A stretch of DNA of 64,000 bases. It comes from Streptomyces erythrochromogenes. Lineage in GTDB: Bacteria; Actinomycetota; Actinomycetes; Streptomycetales; Streptomycetaceae. Of the stretch, positions 25,892-33,749 are shown piece after piece; the first letter of the stretch is position 1, and every line of letters starts with the position of its first letter. The translations under genes and the position numbers were made by a program. The stretch spans positions 2,914,001-2,978,000 of the forward strand of contig NZ_CP108036.1 of assembly GCF_036170895.1 (NCBI RefSeq). The letters are read 5' to 3'. Below the pieces are notes generated by a model that was given only the letters and a program-made list of their open reading frames with translations, searched no databases and was not told the origin of the DNA.

Positions 25892-25925
25892 GAGAGGGCG
25901 GGCGGGGGGCCTGCGGCGCCCTCTC
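25892..25925 (+). terminator. Terminator after ku
   Basis: GAGAGGGCG at 25892-25900 pairs perfectly with CGCCCTCTC at 25917-25925 around a 16-base G-rich loop, 14 bases beyond the ku stop. It also lies before the convergent NERD-domain gene. Confidence 0.65.
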
Positions 25926-25988
25926 CCCGCCCCGCACCGGCCCCGCCCTTTCACCGTTCTCCGTGGTTCCCGTCCCGGACCCCGCGGC

Positions 25989-26867
25989 TCAAGCGCCGGC
26001 GGGGCCGGATCGGGGGCGGCCCGGCGGGGCCGGAGCGGGACGGGAGCGGGTCGGCGGGGTCGGCGGGGTCGGCGGTAGCCAGGTTCGGGTGTCGCGGGCC
26101 TGGGCGAACAGGGCTTCGACGTCAGGGCGCTTGAGGGCCGTCGGGGAGGCGACGAGGTCCGGGGTCGCGGTCGGCGGCTGGAGGATTCGGATGTCGCGGA
26201 CCGTCGGGGCGGTCTGCAGGCGGGAGGCGTCGACCACGGCCAGGGCCGGGGTGACCTTCGCGTCCAGGACCGCGGTCGCGCGGGCCGCCGCGCCGCGGAC
26301 CCAGCGCGGGTCCGGGCGGGGTTCGGCGCGGCCGACCGTGAGCAGCAGGTCGCCGACCACCGCGCGCTGCCGGCGCCCCGGGACCGTACGAACGCAGAAG
26401 ATCCCGGCCGGGCCGATGACCAGGTGGTCGATGCGGCCGAAGCCCGGGAGCGGGACGCAGTGCACGGTCCGCCAACCGTCGGGCTCCAGGGCGTCGAAGG
26501 CGTCGCCCATCCGCTGCTGAGCCGTCAGGTCCTGGCGCAGCCGGTGCCGGTACCGGGTGCCCGCGGTGCCGTGTTCCAGCTCGGCCAGCAGGGTCTCGCC
26601 GGGGCGGTTCGGAGCCAGGTCCGCATCCGGCGGCATGGCGAGGCGGCGCATCTCGGCCGCGGTGGGGACCGGTGGCGGCCCGATGGACACCGCGCCGCTC
26701 AGGTAGGGCCGCAGCACGGCCAGGACGGCTTCGCGGTGGTCGTCCGCGAGGACGCTGATCCGGTTGGCCTGGCGGTCGTACCAGGCGACCGCCTGCCCGT
26801 CGGGCAGGTTGACGTACAGTCGGCCGCGTCCGGGCCGGCCGCTGGGCAGTACCTTGAGTCCGCGCAT
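25989..26867 (-). CDS. NERD (nuclease-related) domain protein
   Basis: 292-residue soluble protein. The central part (about 120-180) reads GWRTVHCVPLPGFGRIDHLVIGPAGIFCVRT, the pattern of the NERD domain: an aspartate before a hydrophobic strand, then G-(I/V)-F-x-(V/I)-x-T. The lysine that usually follows the last strand is not obvious (VRTVPGRRQR), so nuclease activity is doubtful. The C-terminus is Pro/Arg-rich. The start is well supported by a long purine-rich GGGGGTGAGGGTGA before the ATG. It is convergent with ku; a DNA-processing role is only suggested by context. Confidence 0.72.
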   Translation of the reverse strand: MRGLKVLPSGRPGRGRLYVNLPDGQAVAWYDRQANRISVLADDHREAVLAVLRPYLSGAVSIGPPPVPTAAEMRRLAMPPDADLAPNRPGETLLAELEHGTAGTRYRHRLRQDLTAQQRMGDAFDALEPDGWRTVHCVPLPGFGRIDHLVIGPAGIFCVRTVPGRRQRAVVGDLLLTVGRAEPRPDPRWVRGAAARATAVLDAKVTPALAVVDASRLQTAPTVRDIRILQPPTATPDLVASPTALKRPDVEALFAQARDTRTWLPPTPPTPPTRSRPAPAPPGRPRSGPAGA

Positions 26868-26927
26868 TCACCCTCACCCCCGCCGTCCATGTGAGCAGCC
26901 GGGGCGCCGCACGGCAATCCCTCGGTT

Positions 26928-26969
26928 GTGTAACGACTCCGACGGAAGCTTGCGACTTCGCTGTTACAC
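26928..26969. promoter_or_regulatory. Spaced inverted repeat GTGTAAC-N28-GTTACAC
   Basis: The 7-base arms at 26928-26934 and 26963-26969 are exact complements in the divergent region between the NERD gene and the exported protein gene. The area is less GC-rich than its surroundings. It could hold two half-operators or promoter elements; no known regulator is matched. Confidence 0.3.
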
Positions 26970-27068
26970 GAACGGGGTGTCGCCGCAACGGCCGCCGCCT
27001 AGGTTTGTCGCACCTGGAGACGCCAGGCCCCGACCAGGACACCGACACACCAGCCAGAAGGACTTCCC

Positions 27069-27701
27069 GTGAGCACCGTCCGCCGCCGCACTCTCGTTCG
27101 CGCCGCCGCCGTGACCGCCTGTGCCGGCAGCCTGCTGGCGCTGCCCGCCGCCGCGGCTCTGGCGGAAGGGGTCCCGGCGGCCTCGTCGGCGCACGCCTCG
27201 GCCCCGCAGCGGACCCTGGTCAAGAGCCTCTCGCTGGCCGACGGCGTGTCCACGGCCAAGATCTACCGGACCGCCAAGGGCGCCTACCAGGCCGACATCC
27301 TGGCCGCCGACGGCGCCAAGGCGACCACCCTGACCAGCCGTGACGGGGTCACGGACATCGGCGCCTCCGGTGACCTGCACGCCGCTCTGGACCCCGCGGG
27401 CCGCCTGACCTCCTGGGTGGGCGACGCCCCTGCGCAGAGCGGCGGGCACGCCGTCGCGGGCGACGGGCACAAGACGGGTACCCGTGACGGGCAGATCGTC
27501 CCGGTCTCGGCGGAGCAGCGGGCCGCCGCCGGCGACACCCGCGCCCTGGAGGCCGCGTCCGCCGAGGGCCGGCGGCTGAGTACTCTGGCCGACGGGCCGG
27601 GCGACGGCATGCTGCTGCTCGCCGCGGGCGGTGGCATCGCCGCCGTGGGTGCGGCCGGGCTCGGCTTCGCCATGCTGCGCCGGGGACGCACGGACGGCTG
27701 A
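27069..27701 (+). CDS. Exported, C-terminally membrane-anchored protein
   Basis: 210 residues. A Sec-type signal peptide is clear (basic STVRRRTLVR, hydrophobic core to about 26, LAEG cleavage region near 33). The mature part has no recognised domain. It ends in a hydrophobic segment (about 180-203, MLLLAAGGGIAAVGAAGLGF) followed by the basic MLRRGRTDG, so the protein is likely held in the membrane with its bulk outside. There is no LPxTG sortase motif. The GTG at 27069 follows AGAAGG. Function unknown. Confidence 0.8.
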   Translation: MSTVRRRTLVRAAAVTACAGSLLALPAAAALAEGVPAASSAHASAPQRTLVKSLSLADGVSTAKIYRTAKGAYQADILAADGAKATTLTSRDGVTDIGASGDLHAALDPAGRLTSWVGDAPAQSGGHAVAGDGHKTGTRDGQIVPVSAEQRAAAGDTRALEAASAEGRRLSTLADGPGDGMLLLAAGGGIAAVGAAGLGFAMLRRGRTDG

Positions 27702-27847
27702 CCGACGCCCGTACACCCCTTCGCACGGACGGCCCGCTCGCCCGCGCTCCGGCCACCGGAGGTCGGCCGGGGCAAAAGGGGCGCACCTCCGCATATGGTG
27801 GATGCGATCGACCGGCGTCGTAACGCGCGCAGAAGGGCACGGGGGCT

Positions 27848-28705
27848 GTGAACAGGGGGGCCGTGAAGAGGTTCGTTTCCGGCGGTGCCGCGCGCCGCCG
27901 CTCCCGCGCTCCCGCTCCCGCGCGCGCCGCGTTGCTGCTCCTCGCCGTACTCCCGCTGCTGGCAGGCTGCGGCGACACCGGCGGCCTGGTCGGCGCCGGA
28001 GCGACCGCGACCGCGAGCGGGCCCGTACACCTGTGGCCCGACCGCCTGGGGGCGACGGTACCGCCGGCCGATCCGGCCGGCGCCCCGCCGGAGTACGTGA
28101 AGGGGATCCCTCCCGTCCGCGACCAGGACGTGCACGCGGTCGATCCGGTGGCCCTCGTCCAGGCGGAGCTGCGGGCCCACCCGAAGACCGGTGTCGGGGC
28201 CGACGGGATGCCGGCCGAGACGGCGGCGGCGATCAAGGCCTGCAAGAACGGGGCCGCGGAACCCGAGTCGTGCCCGGTGCTGGCGCCGTACTACCGGGAC
28301 CTCACGGGCGACGGCAAGGACGAGCTGATCGTGGGCATCGAGTTCCCGGACAAGATGATGTCCGTACGGGTCTACACGGCCGACCGCGACGGGCGGCTCA
28401 ACCGGATCATGGCGACCACGCAGACCGTCGTCTCGGTGGAGCTGGCCGGCCGGGACGTGGTGCTGCGGGTGCCCAGCGGGAACCGCGGCTACGAGTTGGT
28501 AACCGCCTGGTCCTGGGAGGAGAAGCAGCGCACCATGCTGCCGACGCGGGAGCAGATCGTACGGGTGCCCGCGAACCCGCAGGGCCCGGAGGACCGAGGT
28601 CCCGGATCCGGCGCCGGTGGCGGTGGCGGTCCGGGGCCCGGTACCGGCGCCGGTGGCGGTCCGGGGCCCGGTACCGGCGGCGGTCCCGGACCGGACCGGC
28701 CGTGA
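27848..28705 (+). CDS. Lipoprotein encoded with a sensor kinase
   Basis: 285-residue lipoprotein: basic N-terminus, hydrophobic core and lipobox LLAGC with the lipidated cysteine at about residue 41. The mature domain includes YYRDLTGDGKDELIVGIEFP, an FG-GAP-like calcium-type loop, and ends in a Gly/Pro-rich tail built on an imperfect 30-base repeat (GGGPGPGTG units). The stop overlaps the GTG of the downstream kinase by four bases (GTGA). A lipoprotein coupled to a kinase recalls CseA-CseC of the sigmaE envelope-stress system, but no sigma factor or response regulator gene is present here. Confidence 0.82.
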   Translation: MNRGAVKRFVSGGAARRRSRAPAPARAALLLLAVLPLLAGCGDTGGLVGAGATATASGPVHLWPDRLGATVPPADPAGAPPEYVKGIPPVRDQDVHAVDPVALVQAELRAHPKTGVGADGMPAETAAAIKACKNGAAEPESCPVLAPYYRDLTGDGKDELIVGIEFPDKMMSVRVYTADRDGRLNRIMATTQTVVSVELAGRDVVLRVPSGNRGYELVTAWSWEEKQRTMLPTREQIVRVPANPQGPEDRGPGSGAGGGGGPGPGTGAGGGPGPGTGGGPGPDRP

Positions 28706-30030
28706 CCGTGCACGAGAGCAGGGGCAGGGGCGGGAACGGGAGCGAAGGCGGGAGCGAGGACCGGGCGCGAGCCGGGCGGCGGTCACGGCTGCAGCGCCTG
28801 CGGCCGCGGCTGCCCGCCTGGACGGCCACGCTGACATGGAAGTCGGCGTGCTTCATCGCGGTGATGTGCTGCTCATTGGCAGCCGTGCTCGGCGCGCTCG
28901 TGCACGTGGAGGTGACCCGCCAGACGGTGGCCACGGCGCGGGAGAAGGCGCTGGGCAAGCTGAGCGAGGTCACGGACCGGTACGAGACGGGCGAGCCCCT
29001 GCCGCCCGGTTCCGGACTGGACCCGGTGGGGCTGCCGCCGGAGCTGCGGGCGCTCGCGGCCGGCGGACGCCGGGGGACGGTGGTGGCGGAGTACCGCGGC
29101 CGCCCGACGATGTGGGCGGCCGGCCCGGCGGACGGCCGGGCCCTGGCGACCACCATCGACTACGGGCAGAGCGCCCGCACCATCAGCGGACTGGACAACG
29201 CGATCATCGGGTCGTCGGTGCTGGCGATCGGCGGGACGCTGCTCGTGGGCGCCTTCGCGGTGACCCGGGTGACGCGGCGGCTGCACCAGACGGCGACCGT
29301 GGCGCGGCGGATCACGCAGGGCGACCTCGACGCCCGGGTGGACGACCCGCGGACGAAGGACCCGTCGCGGCGCCAGGACGAAGTGGCGACGGTGGCCGGG
29401 GCGCTGGACACGATGGCGGGGAGCCTGCAGTCGAAGCTGGAGAGCGAGCGGAGGTTCACGGCGGACGTGGCCCATGAGCTGCGCACGCCGCTGACCGGAC
29501 TGCAGGCGGCGTCGGAGCTGCTTCCGGAGGGCCGGCCGACGGAGCTGGTGCGCGAACGGGTGCGGACGATGCGGCAGCTGACGGAGGACCTGCTGGAGAT
29601 CTCCCGGCTGGACTCGGGCAGCGAGGCGGTGGAGACGGACCTGCACCAGCTGGGGCGGCTGGCCCGGCGCGTGGTGCGGGCCTCGGGAACGGACACGGAG
29701 GTGGTCGTCCTGCGGGACGCCCACGTGGAGACGGACCGGCGCCGGCTGGAGCGGGTCCTGGGGAACCTGGTGGCCAACGCCCATCAGCACGGGCGGCAGC
29801 CGGTGGTGATGACGGTGGACGGGCAGGTGGTGACCGTACGGGACCACGGGGACGGCTTCCCGGACTACCTGCTGGCGCACGGCCCGCAGCGCTTCCGCAG
29901 CGGTGGAAAGGGGCACGGGCTGGGCCTGACCATCGCCGCGGGCCAGGCGGAGGCGATCGGCGCGACGCTGCGCTTCCGCTCCGCGGAGGGCGGCGGCGGC
30001 CTGGCGGTCCTCACCCTCCCGGGTTCCTAG
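28702..30030 (+). CDS. Membrane sensor histidine kinase (orphan, CseC-like layout)
   Basis: 442 residues. Order: Arg-rich N-terminus, TM1 at about 47-70, an extracytoplasmic domain of about 100 residues, TM2 at about 168-190, HAMP (VTRRLHQTATVARRITQGDLDARV), DHp H-box ADVAHELRTPLTG with the phospho-histidine near 258, then an HATPase with NLVANAHQHG, DHGDGFPDY and GKGHGLGLTIAAGQAEAIG. Start GTG 28702 overlaps the lipoprotein stop. No response regulator lies within 20 kb downstream, so its partner must be encoded elsewhere. Confidence 0.9.
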   Translation: MTVHESRGRGGNGSEGGSEDRARAGRRSRLQRLRPRLPAWTATLTWKSACFIAVMCCSLAAVLGALVHVEVTRQTVATAREKALGKLSEVTDRYETGEPLPPGSGLDPVGLPPELRALAAGGRRGTVVAEYRGRPTMWAAGPADGRALATTIDYGQSARTISGLDNAIIGSSVLAIGGTLLVGAFAVTRVTRRLHQTATVARRITQGDLDARVDDPRTKDPSRRQDEVATVAGALDTMAGSLQSKLESERRFTADVAHELRTPLTGLQAASELLPEGRPTELVRERVRTMRQLTEDLLEISRLDSGSEAVETDLHQLGRLARRVVRASGTDTEVVVLRDAHVETDRRRLERVLGNLVANAHQHGRQPVVMTVDGQVVTVRDHGDGFPDYLLAHGPQRFRSGGKGHGLGLTIAAGQAEAIGATLRFRSAEGGGGLAVLTLPGS

Positions 30031-30118
30031 GGGAGAGCTCGGGGGTCGCCCGGCAACCGCCGATCCGCCGCCGGGCGAATGCGGACGCGTGCCCCTGCCC
30101 GGCTCACCGGGCCGCCGG

Positions 30119-30140
30119 CCGGTTCCGGCGCCGGAACCGG
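30119..30140. terminator. Perfect 22-bp palindrome between convergent genes
   Basis: CCGGTTCCGGC-GCCGGAACCGG, fully self-complementary without a loop. It lies about 90 bases after the kinase stop and 87 bases before the end of the convergent small gene, so it may serve as a bidirectional terminator. Confidence 0.4.
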
Positions 30141-30226
30141 AACCGTTCTCGGCCTGAGGCACGGCCGACACCTGGACCGGGCCGCGCGGGCCCAAGGCCG
30201 GGACCGAGCGGGGCCGGGGCCCGGGG

Positions 30227-30499
30227 TCAGTCCTGGGGGCGGGGGGTCTTGGTCCAGGGCCAGCGGGGTCGCGGCTTGGTGCCCGAGGGGCGGAACGCGT
30301 ACTTCCAGCCCTTCTGCAGGCCCAGCCGCTTCGAGTAGCCCGACGGGACGCGTTCGTACAGCAGCACCGTCGGCGGGCCGTCCGGCGTCGGGACGGGAAT
30401 CTCGTACCACTTCGGCGGGTGTCCGGTCGGGCCGGTCAGGATCGGGAGGACCCGGCCGTCCATCGGGCCGCCCTCGAACGGGGTCGGTTCGCTTCTCAC
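30227..30499 (-). CDS. Small conserved-looking hypothetical protein
   Basis: 90 residues, Pro-rich and soluble: GGPMDGRVLPILTGPTGHPPKWYEIPVP, then a strand-rich middle (TVLLYERVPSGYS) and a basic tail. No membrane segment and no catalytic motif. The composition, with many Trp, Tyr and Pro in a structured order, looks like a real protein. The GTG at 30499 lies 10 bases beyond the TetR stop on the same strand, so it is probably the second gene of a TetR operon. Function unknown. Confidence 0.6.
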   Translation of the reverse strand: MRSEPTPFEGGPMDGRVLPILTGPTGHPPKWYEIPVPTPDGPPTVLLYERVPSGYSKRLGLQKGWKYAFRPSGTKPRPRWPWTKTPRPQD

Positions 30500-30509
30500 C
30501 CCACCAGTG

Positions 30510-31223
30510 TCACAGCAGGTGGGCGGCCTCGGAGACCACCGGCATCACACGCCGGGCCAGGTCCCCCACCGGGCCGTCCGCCGATTCCATGGCCAGGGCG
30601 GCCCGGGCGGCGGCCGCGGTCTCCGGATCCGTGGCGGCGGTGGCCGTCAGCAGGGCGATGAACTGGTCGAGCAGCCAGTCGCGGAGGGTGTCGACCTCGG
30701 GCTGCTTGCCCTCGTCGATCCATATGAGGGAGGCGGCCTCGACCGCCGTGATCCAGGTGCGGACCATCATGCGCAGCCGGGGCCCGGGTGTCGGAACACC
30801 CAGGTGGAGGAGGATCTGCTCGGCCGCGGACCGCCGGATGCCGTCGACGGTCGCCGTCGTGCGGGAGGTCTCCACGACGCTGCCGCCCTGGAGGAGGGCC
30901 GCGAAGCCGGTGTCGTGTTCGTCGACGAACGCGAGGTAGCGGTCGAGGGCCCGGGACAGCCGCCGGGTCAGGGGGCCCTGCTGGGGTTCGGCGAAGCAGA
31001 GTTCGAGGAGGTCGGCCGCCGAGCGCAGGGCCGCCTCGTAGAGCTGCTGCTTGCCGCCGGGGAAGTAGCGGTAGACGAGCGGGCGCGAGACCCCGGCGGC
31101 CTCCGCGACGTCGTCGAGCGAGACCTCCTCCGGAGCCCTGTGCGCGAACAGCGAGAGGGCCGCGTCGAGGAGTTGGGCCCGCCGCTCCTCGACGCTCAGC
31201 CTGCGGTACGCGCGTACGGTCAT
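30510..31223 (-). CDS. TetR-family transcriptional regulator
   Basis: 237 residues. The N-terminal helix-turn-helix is clear (RRAQLLDAALSLFAHRAPEEVSLDDVAEAAGVSRPLVYRYFPGGKQQLYEA, about 13-62); the C-terminal ligand/dimer domain is diverged. The ATG at 31223 has no ribosome-binding site, but TACCCT lies 6 bases upstream, suggesting a leaderless transcript. The gene upstream on the same strand encodes the AurF-like diiron protein, with a 37-bp repeat array between. It may control that locus. Confidence 0.87.
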   Translation of the reverse strand: MTVRAYRRLSVEERRAQLLDAALSLFAHRAPEEVSLDDVAEAAGVSRPLVYRYFPGGKQQLYEAALRSAADLLELCFAEPQQGPLTRRLSRALDRYLAFVDEHDTGFAALLQGGSVVETSRTTATVDGIRRSAAEQILLHLGVPTPGPRLRMMVRTWITAVEAASLIWIDEGKQPEVDTLRDWLLDQFIALLTATAATDPETAAAARAALAMESADGPVGDLARRVMPVVSEAAHLL

Positions 31224-31280
31224 GACCGCAGGGTAGCCCGCGTGCGGCCGCCCGCGGCCGGCGTCCGCGAAGTCCCGGCC

Positions 31281-31407
31281 CGATCCCTCGCCCGATCCCC
31301 CGGCCACGTCCTGAGCCCGATCCCTCGCCCGATCCCCCGGCCACGTCCTGAGCCCGATCCCTCGCCCGATCCCCCGGCCACGTCCTGAGCCCGATCCCTC
31401 GTCCGAT
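31281..31407. repeat. 37-bp tandem repeat, three copies plus a partial fourth
   Basis: Units start at 31281, 31318, 31355 and 31392, an exact 37-base period; the first three are essentially identical and the fourth decays after about 16 bases. Each unit contains CGATCCC twice and CCACGTCCTGAG once. The array lies about 60 bases upstream of the TetR start. It has no unique spacers, so it is not CRISPR. It is either a slippage product or a multi-site regulatory array. Confidence 0.93.
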
Positions 31408-31458
31408 CCCTCCGCCGGGGCCCCGGGCCCGGGGCCCCGGCCCCTCCCCCGCCGCTCC

Positions 31459-32388
31459 CTACGCCAGCAGCCCCGAGCTCTGCCACAGCTTCCGGCCGAC
31501 GCCGCGCAGTACGCCGATGTCGTCGAGGAAGTCGGTGAGCCGCTTGGCTCCGGTCTGCATGACCTCGCGGCGGTGTCCGCTGGCCCGGACCTGGGCGACC
31601 GCTTCGCGGCGGTCCAGTCCGACGTTGTCGTACACGGCCGGGTTCACGAAGGCGAGGGAGAAGACGCGCGCGGCCTCGCCGCAGCTGATCCGGGTGAGTT
31701 CCTGCTCCCAGCGCGGGGCCGTCAGCATCTGGCGGCGCAGTTCCTCACGCGCGTACCGGACGTGCCGGGCCTCCTCGATGACGTGGATCCGGGTGACGCC
31801 GCGCACCAGCGGCTGGATGCGCTCGTCCGGGAAGGTCAGGCGCTGCATCCAGTCGAGGATCTCCTCGCCGAGCAGGGTGCAGGCGAAGGAACCGGGGGTG
31901 GTGGAGACGGTCTTCAGGATCCGCGCGAGGTTGTGGTTGAGGCGGGAGACGGGGTACTCGGGGCTGCCGCTCTGCTGGATCATGCGGGCGAACATCATCG
32001 AGTGGCGGCACTCGTCGGCGATCTCGGTGAGCGCGTACCGCACGTGCTTGCTGGTCAGCGACTTGTCGTAGATGTGGCGGACCATCAGCTGCATGAGGAT
32101 GATCTCGAACCAGATGCCGAGGGAGCCGAGCGCGGCCGCCTCGTGGCGGGAGAGGTCGATGCGCTGCTCCTCGCCCATTTTCTTCCAGAGCGGGGTGTCG
32201 TAGAGGGAGAGCAGTTCGGGCGGCCAGTAGTACTTCCCCTCGACCATGGGTGCGTCCCAGTCGAGTTCCTTGTCGGGGTCGAAGGAGTGCTTGGCCGAGG
32301 ATTCCAGCAGGCGCTCGGCTATCTGCTCCCGGTCCTTGAGGAGGCCGAGGGCGTCCCTGAGCGCGGCTCGTTCGGTCACGGTCGTCAT
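31459..32388 (-). CDS. AurF-like diiron oxygenase
   Basis: AurF-type proteins are non-haem diiron enzymes; the founder oxidises the amino group of p-aminobenzoate to nitro. The 309-residue all-helical protein carries two diiron motifs, ADECRHSMMFARM and IEEARHVRYAREEL, of the E-x-x-H type, plus further conserved Glu/His in the flanking helices (ALGSLGIWFEIILMQ, CTLLGEEILDWMQ). I chose the ATG at 32388 (MTTVTERAALRD), 11 bases after GAGG; a GTG at 32400 is possible. The substrate is unknown. It is divergent from a second diiron protein gene, with a TetR gene downstream. Confidence 0.82.
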   Translation of the reverse strand: MTTVTERAALRDALGLLKDREQIAERLLESSAKHSFDPDKELDWDAPMVEGKYYWPPELLSLYDTPLWKKMGEEQRIDLSRHEAAALGSLGIWFEIILMQLMVRHIYDKSLTSKHVRYALTEIADECRHSMMFARMIQQSGSPEYPVSRLNHNLARILKTVSTTPGSFACTLLGEEILDWMQRLTFPDERIQPLVRGVTRIHVIEEARHVRYAREELRRQMLTAPRWEQELTRISCGEAARVFSLAFVNPAVYDNVGLDRREAVAQVRASGHRREVMQTGAKRLTDFLDDIGVLRGVGRKLWQSSGLLA

Positions 32389-32414
32389 GGCTTCGGACAC
32401 CTCGTCGTCGAGTT

Positions 32415-32470
32415 ACCGGCGGTCACTGCTTATGAGACTGCTTGTCAGCAAGGTCGTCAATCCCCCGCGC
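32415..32470. promoter_or_regulatory. Candidate promoter/operator between the two diiron genes
   Basis: On the minus strand TTGACG is followed after about 18 bases by CTCATA, a fair -35/-10 pair for the AurF-like gene. The spacer contains the interrupted dyad CTTGCTGACAAGCAG, of the kind TetR proteins bind. The nearby TetR regulator is the obvious candidate ligand. This is inference from position and symmetry. Confidence 0.35.
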
Positions 32471-32556
32471 ACGACTTGTTGACCCCGCGTCTACCAACGT
32501 GTGACCCTGCCAACTGTCCGGTCCTGCACCGCAGTACGTGAGACGAGGGGGCGTCA

Positions 32557-33669
32557 GTGTCGACGCACGAGCTCTACACCGAGGACCCGGGCGAGGCCGT
32601 CTGGCAGATCCCCGCCTCCGGCTCCGCCCGCTTCAGCTGGGAGTACGACGACGGCCGCGAGCGGCTCCTCGCCCTCTACCAGAAGGGCAAGGACAAGCAG
32701 TGGGACGGCGCCAAGCGCATCGACTGGGACATCGAGGTGGACCCCTACGATCCGCTGGGCACCCCCGACGAGGCCCTGCCGCTGTACGGCACGCGGCACT
32801 GGGCCAAGCTCACCGAGAAGGACAGGGGCGACCTGCGCCAGCACTACACCGCCTGGAACTTCAGCCAGTTCCTCCACGGCGAACAGGGCGCGATGGTGTG
32901 CGCGGCGCGCATCGTCGAATCCGTTCCGGACCTCGACGCGAAGTTCTACTCGGCCACGCAGACCATGGACGAGGCCCGGCACGCCGAGATCTTCGGGCGC
33001 TTCCTGCACGAGAAGGTCGGGATGCTGTACCCGGTCAACGACAGCCTCCAGGGGCTGCTCGGCGACACCCTGCGCGACTCCCGCTGGGACATGCCCTACC
33101 TGGGCATGCAGGTGCTCATCGAGGGGCTGGCACTGGCCTCCTTCGGCCTGATCCGGGACACGACGACCAAGCCGCTGCCCAAGCAGCTGCTGGCGTACGT
33201 GATGCAGGACGAGGCCCGGCACGTGGCCTTCGGGCGGATGGCGCTGCGCGACTACTACCGGCAGCTGACGGACGCGGAACGGCGCGAGCGCGAGGAGTTC
33301 GTGATCGAGGGCTGCTATCTGATGCGGGACCGGCTGCTCGGGGTGGAAGTGCTGGAGAACTTCGGCATCCCGGCGAAGGAGGCGGAGCGGCTCAGCGAGC
33401 AGTCCGAGTTCCTGCACCTGTTCCGCAAGCTGCTGTTCAGCCGGATCGTGCCGTGCGTGAAGGACATCGGGCTGTGGGGCGAACGGCTCCAGAGGGCGTA
33501 CGTGGACCTGGGCGTCTTCCACATGGGCGACTCCAACCTCGACCTGCTGATGAGCCAGGACGAGGAGATCGCCGAGGCCCTCGACCGCGAGCGCTTCGCG
33601 GCCGAGGAGTCGGAGCGGGTGGCGGAGGTCGAGGCCGCCATCCGGGAGGGCAGCGACGCTCCCCGCTGA
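32557..33669 (+). CDS. Ferritin-like diiron protein
   Basis: 370 residues, mainly helical. It has two clear diiron carboxylate-histidine motifs, TMDEARHAEIFGRFLH and VMQDEARHVAFGRMALRDYY, and upstream glutamates in FLHGEQGAMVCAAR and IEGLALASFGL, giving the four-helix ferritin/ribonucleotide-reductase-like layout. It does not look like an iron-storage ferritin; an oxygenase or N-oxygenase role is more likely. The GTG at 32557 follows GAGGGGG. It is divergent from the AurF-like gene across 168 bases, and the pair probably shares a substrate or regulator. Confidence 0.82.
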   Translation: MSTHELYTEDPGEAVWQIPASGSARFSWEYDDGRERLLALYQKGKDKQWDGAKRIDWDIEVDPYDPLGTPDEALPLYGTRHWAKLTEKDRGDLRQHYTAWNFSQFLHGEQGAMVCAARIVESVPDLDAKFYSATQTMDEARHAEIFGRFLHEKVGMLYPVNDSLQGLLGDTLRDSRWDMPYLGMQVLIEGLALASFGLIRDTTTKPLPKQLLAYVMQDEARHVAFGRMALRDYYRQLTDAERREREEFVIEGCYLMRDRLLGVEVLENFGIPAKEAERLSEQSEFLHLFRKLLFSRIVPCVKDIGLWGERLQRAYVDLGVFHMGDSNLDLLMSQDEEIAEALDRERFAAEESERVAEVEAAIREGSDAPR

Positions 33670-33749
33670 AGCCGCGCACGCCGGGCTGTCCTGGGCGCCC
33701 GGGGCCCCGGGGCGTCCGGGGGTCTGAGGGGTCCGGGGGCCGGGGCGGC

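Noticed and set aside
31281..31407. CRISPR array
   Set aside because: Copies are directly adjacent with no unique spacers and no cas gene is nearby; it is a simple tandem repeat.
31459..33669. Part of a nitro-compound or polyketide biosynthetic gene cluster
   Set aside because: The two oxygenase-type genes are flanked by ordinary cell-wall and regulatory genes; no synthase, carrier or tailoring genes are nearby.
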